DNA of 21,149 nucleotides from RGIG4097 sp964367645 (lineage in GTDB: Bacteria > Bacillota > Clostridia > Christensenellales > CAG-917): the NCBI GenBank assembly GCA_964367645.1, contig CAYIYN010000017.1:1-21149 (forward strand), given 5' to 3'. Shown piece by piece: positions 16,248 through 21,149 of this stretch. Numbering within the stretch: the stretch's first letter is position 1; the number at the start of each line of letters is the position of its first letter. The notes beneath the pieces were generated by a model, which saw nothing but the letters and a program-made list of their open reading frames with translations, did no database searches and was not told the DNA's origin. The position numbers and the translations under genes were made by a program.

Positions 16248-16444
16248 CGTTTTATCGCCTCCAGCAAACCGCCCTTTGTAAGTATGCCGAGAACATAACT
16301 GTCCATTGGCGGAAGGTCGTATTGACAACCCGTTGTTATGTTTGTTAACTTTGCACCATCGACACTTAAAGTATCATTAGCATATATTTAATCTGCGATT
16401 TTCGCGCTTTGGACAATGTATAGCCCAATATTGACGCGGTTTCC
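16244..16444 (-). pseudogene. leuD: leuD remnant (C-terminal part of 3-isopropylmalate dehydratase small subunit)
   Basis: In the minus-strand frame ending in TGA at 16246-16244 there are 66 sense positions that read like the end of LeuD. They include 'NRVNIGLYIV' (LeuD: N.xNxGL.xV), 'LTNITTGCQYDLPP' (LeuD: I.NLTTG..Y...P) and the terminal 'ILTKGGLLEAIKR' (LeuD: I...GGL...IKK). An in-frame TAA at 16390-16388 interrupts it, and there is no start or N-terminal two thirds. It begins within 20 bases of the ilvN stop. The stop overlaps the leuB start as ATGA. The reading suggests a deletion that removed leuC and most of leuD. Recognised by eye from family knowledge, not by alignment. Confidence 0.82.
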
Positions 16445-16459
16445 ACATTATCACCGTTA

Positions 16460-16975
16460 TTACTCTTCGGCGGCATCAACCGACTTGCAAAGAGAGGTCA
16501 AGCCCTTTTCAAGCGCGGCACCGCCGGTTCTTGCGATTTCCAGTATTTCATAAGAAGAAAGCGTTTGAATAAAAGCATCCACTTTTTCGGTGCTGCCGGT
16601 TAACTCAAGCATCATGCAGTCGGCAGTGATGTCGATTGCCTTTGCTGAAAACAGAGTGCACAAATCCACAATTTCTCCGCGTCTTGACGCATCCACGGCT
16701 ATTTTTATTAGCAACAATTCTCTGAAAACCACTTTGCGTCCGTCAAAGCCCATAACTTTTTCAACATCCTCTTGCTTTTCCAGTTGAGCGACAATTTGCT
16801 TGATTGTACCTGCGCTGCCTGTGACGGTTATAGTCATGCGTGAAAACCTGTCGTCTTCGGTGGCGCAGACGGACAGACCGTCAATGTTGTAGCCGCGGCG
16901 AGAAAAAAGCCCTGCTATGCGCGATAGAACTCCGGGTTGGTTGTTGACGAGTATCGAAATAATTTGTTTTTCCAT
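16460..16975 (-). CDS. ilvN: acetolactate synthase regulatory small subunit
   Basis: Binds and regulates IlvB, giving valine sensitivity and full activity. The 171 residues are typical of the IlvN/IlvH type. Residues 1-77 are the ACT domain: 'ISILVNNQPGVLSRIAGLF' near 6-24, then 'RRGYNIDGLSV' with the Gly-Tyr-Asn-Ile effector region. The C-terminal domain follows ('ELLLIKIAVD', 'LELTGS'). AAGGAA lies upstream with short spacing. It is separated from ilvB by a 149-base gap made mostly of short tandem repeats. Such a gap is unusual because these two genes are normally close or overlapping. Confidence 0.95.
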   Translation of the reverse strand: MEKQIISILVNNQPGVLSRIAGLFSRRGYNIDGLSVCATEDDRFSRMTITVTGSAGTIKQIVAQLEKQEDVEKVMGFDGRKVVFRELLLIKIAVDASRRGEIVDLCTLFSAKAIDITADCMMLELTGSTEKVDAFIQTLSSYEILEIARTGGAALEKGLTSLCKSVDAAEE

Positions 16976-17014
16976 AATGTTCCTTGTGCCGACTTTCTCT
17001 CATGCTGCGGTCGG

Positions 17015-17123
17015 TTTTTTATGTGCAGTGTTTTTATTCGCGGTGGTTTTTATGTGCAGTGGTTGTTATGCGCAGTGTTTGTTGTCCGCGGTGTTTTTAT
17101 GCGCAGTGCTTTTATGCGCAGTG
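17015..17123. repeat. minisatellite of 15-16 bp units between ilvB and ilvN
   Basis: Seven contiguous degenerate units end at 17030, 17045, 17061, 17077, 17093, 17108 and 17123. Plus-strand consensus is about TTTTTATGCGCAGTG; on the transcribed minus strand it is CACTGCGCATAAAAA. There are no spacers, so it is not CRISPR. It begins right after the ilvB stop codon. A related stretch occurs inside ilvB codons at 17139-17153. Confidence 0.93.
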
Positions 17124-17124
17124 T

Positions 17125-18696
17125 TTATTGTATTCCTTCGTTTATGCTCAGTTTACAGTCGATGACAAGGGGAAATGTGCCTTGAAGTGCCGCGTCCATT
17201 GCCGTTTTGACATCTTCCGTTTCGGTTATGGTGACGGCGCGCGCGCCAAAAGAGCGCGCAAGCGCGGCATAGTCCACGTCAAAATAAAGGCTGCTTGCGG
17301 GCGTGCGTTTCCCCCGCGCCAACTGCAGTTTTCGTATCATACCCAAACTTTTATTGTTCAAAATGACCACGATAAGCGGAACATGGTGTTTGACCGCCGT
17401 ACTCAGTTCGATGCAGTTCATATTGAACGAACCATCTCCGGTTATAAGCAGTACCGGTTTGTTGGTGGCGAGATGCGCTCCAATTGACGCACCCATTCCA
17501 AAGCCCATTGCGCCAAGACCTCCGCTTGTCAAAAAGGCTTTGGGTGATTTGAATTTATAGTTGTGAGCCGTCCACTCCTGATGCAATCCAACGTCTGTCG
17601 AAACAATTACGGAGTCACCGAGTTTGTCTGACAGATAGCGGATTATTGTGGCACCGCGGTGAGTTTCTTCGGGACGCATAAAGTCATTGAATGTCCAGTT
17701 GTTGTTGAGATTGCCGTTTATAAGCGGATTAAGCGCGCAAAGCGCGGCGGCAATATCACCGATTATGCTTGCGGTGGTTAGCACGTTTTTATCAATCTCA
17801 GCTTTGTCAATATCCACCTGCACGAGTGGTATTTTACGCTTTTTTATGATGTCAAACGCGGAATAACGGCTGTTGAAACGCGCGCCTAAAGTTATCAACA
17901 AATCGCATTCTTTGAGTGCCACAGTTGTTGCCGTATTGTTGTTGGAAAGCACCCCAAGATAACAAGGGTCGTCGGGATTGAAACAGCCGATGCCCATATA
18001 CGACACCATAACCGCCGCATTGAGTTTTGACGCAAGGAGGGCGACTTCCTTTTCGCAATCGGAGGCGCGCACGCCGCCGCCTATATATAAAACGGATTTC
18101 GTACTTCTGTTTATTATTTCAGCGGCTCGTTCTATTTCTTCCTGCGATACCGCCAATGATTTGCTTTTTTTTGGTAGTGCTTTTTCATAATCGGCGTATT
18201 CGTCAAATACGTTGCTCGGGATATCAACAAGCACGGGGCCTTTTCGTCCTTCGTTTGCCACTTTGAAGGCTTTTCTCACAGCCGGCGCGATTTCGGCGGC
18301 GGATTTTACGATGATAGCGTATTTTGTGACGGGAAGCGTCATTCCGAAAATGTCCACTTCTTGAAAACTGTCGTGACCAAGTATTGACAGAGGTACGTTT
18401 CCGGTAATTGCGACAAGCGGAACGCTGTCCATATACGCATCGGCAATGCCCGTGACAAGATTTGTCGCTCCGGGGCCGGAAGTTGTTAAAACCACGCCCG
18501 CTTTTTTGCCGGCGCGAGCATATCCTTCAGCGGCAAAACACGCGCCCTGTTCGTGAGCTGTCAGTATGTGTCGAACCAAGGAGCCGTCCATTGCGTCATA
18601 TACGGAAAGCACGCTTGCGCCGGGGTAACCGAATACGGTATCCACGTTCTGTTCTACAAGACATTCAATTAAGATTTCGGCACCTTTGAGTTTCAT
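17125..18696 (-). CDS. ilvB: acetolactate synthase catalytic large subunit
   Basis: A thiamine-diphosphate enzyme that joins two pyruvates, or pyruvate and 2-oxobutyrate, for valine, leucine and isoleucine synthesis. Catalytic glutamate E49 lies in 'AHEQGACFAAEGYA'. The central domain begins near residue 185. The ThDP/Mg motif runs from GDG (420-422) to NN (447-448). The length is 523, somewhat shorter than the common 550-590: the C-terminus stops soon after 'TFPLVIDCKLSINEG' instead of continuing with the usual final segment. This could affect contact with IlvN, or simply be a short variant. A GCGGAG sequence precedes the ATG at rather short spacing. First gene of the branched-chain operon. 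Confidence 0.94.
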   Translation of the reverse strand: MKLKGAEILIECLVEQNVDTVFGYPGASVLSVYDAMDGSLVRHILTAHEQGACFAAEGYARAGKKAGVVLTTSGPGATNLVTGIADAYMDSVPLVAITGNVPLSILGHDSFQEVDIFGMTLPVTKYAIIVKSAAEIAPAVRKAFKVANEGRKGPVLVDIPSNVFDEYADYEKALPKKSKSLAVSQEEIERAAEIINRSTKSVLYIGGGVRASDCEKEVALLASKLNAAVMVSYMGIGCFNPDDPCYLGVLSNNNTATTVALKECDLLITLGARFNSRYSAFDIIKKRKIPLVQVDIDKAEIDKNVLTTASIIGDIAAALCALNPLINGNLNNNWTFNDFMRPEETHRGATIIRYLSDKLGDSVIVSTDVGLHQEWTAHNYKFKSPKAFLTSGGLGAMGFGMGASIGAHLATNKPVLLITGDGSFNMNCIELSTAVKHHVPLIVVILNNKSLGMIRKLQLARGKRTPASSLYFDVDYAALARSFGARAVTITETEDVKTAMDAALQGTFPLVIDCKLSINEGIQ

Positions 18697-18755
18697 CTTC
18701 TCCGCTCTGAATTTTTAAAATTGCTCATTCTTCGTATAAATATATACTTAAATTC

Positions 18756-18785
18756 ATTTTAGAACACTGTTAGCGTTTCAGTCAA
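18756..18785 (-). promoter_or_regulatory. predicted promoter of ilvB-ilvN-leuB
   Basis: On the minus strand TTGACT (18785-18780), 18 bp, and TAAAAT (18761-18756), giving a leader of about 50 bases. No T-box, leader peptide or attenuator is evident in that leader. Confidence 0.65.
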
Positions 18786-18854
18786 GACAATTCGCCTTTG
18801 GGTCTTGCGTCCCTTTTGGTCGAGTCTACATTGAATGAAGATAAAAATCCTATT

Positions 18855-19029
18855 GCATAACCATATAATCATAAAATTTCCGCATAAATGAATAATATTT
18901 TGCGCAAAACTGCATAAAAGTGCTGATTTTTAGAATTTATTTGATTTTTTATTAAATTTATACAAAATTATTTGCATTATTTTTTGCTAGGTGATACTAT
19001 CGCTCTAGTAAACCGAAATCCGCATAAAT
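18855..19029 (+). repeat. dispersed GCATAA motifs, two within identical 11-mers
   Basis: GCATAA occurs at 18855, 18883, 18912 and 19023. The 11-mer TCCGCATAAAT is exact at 18879-18889 and 19019-19029. The first three motifs are 28-29 bases apart and lie upstream of the transporter promoter; the last lies in its leader. Possible regulator sites, by position only. Confidence 0.5.
18972..19000 (+). promoter_or_regulatory. predicted promoter of the amino acid ABC transporter
   Basis: TTGCAT (18972-18977), 17 bp, and TACTAT (18995-19000) preceded by TGA, an extended -10 that can compensate for a weak -35. The leader is about 60 bases to the ATG at 19068. Confidence 0.55.
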
Positions 19030-19067
19030 TGCGACTTGGGAAACAGAATTATATGGAGGATACATAA

Positions 19068-19907
19068 ATGAAAAAAATAGTGGTCATGATTTTGGCACTT
19101 GCTCTGCTTGTCAGCGGATGCTTTGCTCTCGTTGCATGCAACAAGGACGCAAAAGAAACAATTGTTGTTTATACCAATGCGTTCTTTGCTCCTTTTGAGT
19201 ATTATGAGGGGACAGAAATTGTTGGTGTTGACATTGACATAATGGCAAAAGTCGGAGAAAAAACCGGTAAAAATATCGAGTTCAAAGACGTTGAATTTGC
19301 CACAATAATCGATAGCGTAAGCGACGGCAAACTTTGTGACTGCGGCGCTGCGGGAATTACCATCACCAATGCCCGTAAAGAAAAAGTTAACTTCTCAATT
19401 CCTTACTACACATCAGTTCAATATGTTATTTTCAGCGGTGACACTGTTGCAACAAGCAAAAATTCTGAAAACGAAGACGTTGTGCTTTGGAGTCAACTTG
19501 CCGGAAAGGAAATCGGCGTGCAACTTGACACAACTGGTGACATCTATGTCGGTATCGAAATCGAAGGCGACGGTGACTACGTTGGTGAACTTAACGGCTC
19601 CGGAGCAGAGAAGACTCAATACAAGACAGCACAACTCGCGGTTGAAGCTCTTGCAACAACTCTTGACGTAGTTGTTGTGGACGAAATGCCTGCTAAATAT
19701 CTTGTAAAGAACAATGACTATAAATGCTATCCTCTCTACTACGATGCCGATACCGCAACCGAAGAGGAATATGCGATTGCAGTCAATAAAGGACAAACTG
19801 AATTGCTTACCGCAATTGACGAAGTTCTTGCCGAAATGCTGGTTAAAGATACAGACGGCAATAGCGAAATAGACAAACTCGTTGCAAAGCACTTTGGTAT
19901 CAACTAA
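19068..19907 (+). CDS. amino acid ABC transporter substrate-binding lipoprotein
   Basis: Captures a polar amino acid at the outer face of the membrane and delivers it to the permease encoded next. It has 279 residues with a lipoprotein signal: a KK start, a hydrophobic core, and two possible lipoboxes, LVSGC (C18) and ALVAC (C24). The second is followed by a charged linker, so C24 is the more likely lipid site. The mature part is the family 3 solute-binding fold: 'NAFFAPFEYYEGTEIVGVDIDIM' type opening (positions 37-59), 'AAGITITNARKEKVNFSIPY' near 94-113, and the hinge 'VVVDEMPAKYLV' later. The ligand cannot be fixed; cystine, glutamine, arginine and histidine binders share these features. 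GGAGGA at 19055-19060 supports the start. Confidence 0.93.
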   Translation: MKKIVVMILALALLVSGCFALVACNKDAKETIVVYTNAFFAPFEYYEGTEIVGVDIDIMAKVGEKTGKNIEFKDVEFATIIDSVSDGKLCDCGAAGITITNARKEKVNFSIPYYTSVQYVIFSGDTVATSKNSENEDVVLWSQLAGKEIGVQLDTTGDIYVGIEIEGDGDYVGELNGSGAEKTQYKTAQLAVEALATTLDVVVVDEMPAKYLVKNNDYKCYPLYYDADTATEEEYAIAVNKGQTELLTAIDEVLAEMLVKDTDGNSEIDKLVAKHFGIN

Positions 19908-19943
19908 AAAATACTAAATACTCGTTCAATTAAAAAAGATTTT

Positions 19944-19966
19944 AAGGCAGGGGATTCCTCTGCCTT
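19944..19966 (+). other. hairpin between lipoprotein and permease genes
   Basis: AAGGCAG (19944-19950) pairs with CTGCCTT (19960-19966), and the inner GGG..CCT can extend the stem. No T run follows, so it is not a full terminator. In such operons a hairpin here often protects the upstream message or lowers downstream expression, so that the binding protein exceeds the permease. That role is inferred. Confidence 0.6.
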
Positions 19967-19992
19967 GAGTCGTTAAAAAGGAACAAACAAAA

Positions 19993-20751
19993 ATGGATTT
20001 TTTTGAAGGAATATGGACGGTGTTTTCCACCGAAAAATACTTTGAAACCGTGCTTGAAGGCTTGAAGCAAACTTTATATATAACAGCTTGCGCTGTTTGT
20101 ATTGGTCTTGCAATAGGCGCGATTGTCGCGGTTATCAAGATTTCTGCAAATTATAATAAGGCGATGAAGGTGCCGGCTGCTTTGTGCGATATTTATATCG
20201 GCGTCATCAGAGGAACTCCTGTTGCACTGCAATTGTTCATTATGGCGTTTTCAATATTTGCCATTCGCGGATTTCCTCTCGAAGTCACTGCAATATTGAC
20301 ATTTGGCATAAATTCGGGAGCTTACGTTGCGGAAAACTTGCGTGCTGGAATACAATCCGTTGACAGCGGACAGATGGAAGCGGGACGTTCTTTAGGTCTT
20401 GGCTTCGGTACGACTATGGTTAGAATTGTTGTGCCTCAAGCGATAAAAAATGTAATACCTGCAATAGGCAATGAACTTATCGCTCTCCTTAAAGAAACTT
20501 CAATAGTGAGCATGGTCGGATTGGTGGATTTGACTTTTGCGGCATACATAGTCGGTTCAGGTCAAAATATGGCAGACTTCTTGGTGCCTATGTGTGCAGT
20601 GGCAATTTTCTACCTGATTATTGTCTATGGCATTACCTTGATTATTAAATTGATTGAAAAGCAACTGTCAAAGAGCGATAGAAATAATCATCGCGCAAAA
20701 AGTAAAATGATTAAACGCACGTTATTCGGACAAAAGGAGGAAGAATTATGA
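19993..20751 (+). CDS. amino acid ABC transporter permease (HisM/GlnP family)
   Basis: The membrane channel subunit of the polar amino acid uptake system; 252 residues with about five membrane segments. The family signature 'IRGTPVALQLF' lies near 73-83. The cytoplasmic coupling (EAA) loop 'EAGRSLGLGFGTTMVRIVVPQ' near residues 130-150 contacts the ATPase, and 'GNELIALLKETSIVS' follows. A hydrophilic, basic tail of about 30 residues ends the protein, longer than in most HisM homologues. AAGGAA lies upstream of the ATG. The stop overlaps the ATPase start by four bases (ATGA). Confidence 0.94.
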   Translation: MDFFEGIWTVFSTEKYFETVLEGLKQTLYITACAVCIGLAIGAIVAVIKISANYNKAMKVPAALCDIYIGVIRGTPVALQLFIMAFSIFAIRGFPLEVTAILTFGINSGAYVAENLRAGIQSVDSGQMEAGRSLGLGFGTTMVRIVVPQAIKNVIPAIGNELIALLKETSIVSMVGLVDLTFAAYIVGSGQNMADFLVPMCAVAIFYLIIVYGITLIIKLIEKQLSKSDRNNHRAKSKMIKRTLFGQKEEEL

Positions 20752-21149
20752 TAGACGTTGTCAATATGACAAAAAAATTCGGGCATCTCCTTGTCCTCGA
20801 CGATATAACAGAATCAATAAATAAGGGCGAAAAAGTTGTTATAGTCGGGCCTTCCGGCGGCGGCAAATCCACTTTTTTGAGATGTTTGAATTGTCTTGAA
20901 GATCCGACAACCGGAAGAATATTCTTTGACGGGAATGACCTGGCGGATTTGAAAGTTAACATCAACGAGCAACGACAAAAAATCGGGATGGTCTTTCAAC
21001 AGTTCAACCTGTTCAACAACCTAACCGTCAAGAAAAACATTACGCTTGCGCCGATAAAAATCGGTATTCAAAATCTTCGCAAGAGTAAAATGCAGAACAT
21101 TGTCGCGCCAAAATACAACAAATGGCTTGACAAAAACGGCGAAAAATAC
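20748..21149 (+). CDS. amino acid ABC transporter ATPase, 3' part beyond window
   Basis: Hydrolyses ATP to power the uptake system. Only 134 residues are seen, because the window ends inside the gene. The Walker A motif is 'GPSGGGKST' (about 34-42), followed by 'FLRCLNCLEDPTTGRIFFDG' as usual for GlnQ/HisP proteins, and the Q-loop 'MVFQQFNLFNNLTV'. After 'NITLAPIKIG' the sequence does not continue with the expected K..a...a..lL..vgL segment. Instead it has a basic stretch ('NLRKSKMQNIVAPKYNKW') to the window edge, apparently an insertion. The signature motif and Walker B lie outside. AAAGGAGG sits seven bases before the start. Confidence 0.92.
   Translation, partial: MIDVVNMTKKFGHLLVLDDITESINKGEKVVIVGPSGGGKSTFLRCLNCLEDPTTGRIFFDGNDLADLKVNINEQRQKIGMVFQQFNLFNNLTVKKNITLAPIKIGIQNLRKSKMQNIVAPKYNKWLDKNGEKY

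Larger units (their letters stand above)
18697..19067. other. divergent intergenic region between ilvB and the ABC transporter
   Basis: A 371-base AT-rich gap with no credible gene. It holds the ilvB promoter (minus, 18756-18785), the transporter promoter (plus, 18972-19000), and four GCATAA motifs. The 18786-18850 part shows no recognisable feature. Regulation of both operons probably resides here. Confidence 0.8.

Noticed and set aside
16248..16328. N-terminal extension of leuB up to an ATG at 16328
   Set aside because: The extra 27 residues have no LeuB counterpart, and the region codes for the leuD end in another frame; GGAGG points to the start at 16247.
17015..17123. CRISPR-like array
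   Set aside because: Units are 15-16 bp and contiguous, with no spacers, and no cas genes are present.
16984..17487. Plus-strand Cys-rich open frames across the ilvB-ilvN gap
   Set aside because: They arise from reading the minisatellite on the non-coding strand and continue antisense into ilvB; no ribosome binding site or start context supports them.
18801..18813. Minus-strand GGGACGCAAGACC, resembling part of a cyclic-di-GMP riboswitch
   Set aside because: Only the 3' motif looks similar; the upstream half is missing and the site lies upstream of the predicted ilvB promoter, so it would not be in the leader.
18888..18905. AATGAATAAT half of an ArgR-type box upstream of the transporter
   Set aside because: Only the left half matches the palindromic consensus; the right half diverges, and such AT-rich half sites are common by chance.

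Overview
The window looks like a chromosomal segment from a Bacillota (Clostridia-like) bacterium. The grounds are moderate-to-low G+C, strong AGGAGG-type ribosome binding sites, clear TTGACA/TATAAT promoters, tight operons with ATGA or TAATG junctions, a YkvI-family permease, type III pantothenate kinase, an alpha2-type glycyl-tRNA synthetase, and a small Cys/Gly-rich protein of a kind annotated in clostridia. I cannot assign a genus. No tRNA, rRNA, CRISPR array, insertion sequence or prophage gene was seen.

Layout. (1) 35-3109, minus strand: lysine/diaminopimelate operon asd-dapA-dapB. DapB carries a C-terminal double ACT module of the aspartokinase type. (2) 3301-6786, plus strand: three coupled genes of unknown function. 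They encode a multi-pass membrane protein with a Lys-rich tail, a 560-residue TPR protein, and an acidic helical protein ending in two 20-residue Cys/His-rich repeats. (3) 6644-7846, minus strand: a YkvI-family transporter whose 3' end runs antisense through that Cys/His tail. (4) 7934-9405: glyS with its own promoter and terminator. (5) 9424-10190: a Cys/Gly-rich small protein (minus) and a TspO-like membrane protein (plus), followed by a possible coding remnant. (6) 10445-11227: coaX. (7) 11390-14999: hom-malQ-phosphopantetheinyl transferase-acyl carrier protein, ending at a shared bidirectional terminator. (8) 15192-18696, minus strand: branched-chain amino acid operon ilvB-ilvN-(leuD remnant)-leuB. 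A 15-16 bp minisatellite fills the ilvB-ilvN gap. (9) 19068 to the window end: a polar amino acid ABC transporter (lipoprotein, permease, ATPase). The ATPase is cut by the window edge.

How the genes connect. Asd makes aspartate semialdehyde, the branch point between DapA/DapB (lysine and cell wall) and Hom (threonine and methionine). Both branches end in proteins with ACT regulatory modules. IlvB/IlvN start valine, isoleucine and leucine synthesis. LeuB remains intact, but the leuD that preceded it is reduced to a broken C-terminal stump and leuC is not present here. The phosphopantetheinyl transferase sits directly before its likely substrate, an acyl carrier protein.

Most unusual items: the DapB-ACT fusion, the leuD scar, the minisatellite that may derive from the ilvB 3' end, and the Cys/His repeat tail with its antisense overlap. 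No complete new defence or mobile system was recognised. The 3301-6786 trio is the best candidate for an undescribed functional unit.
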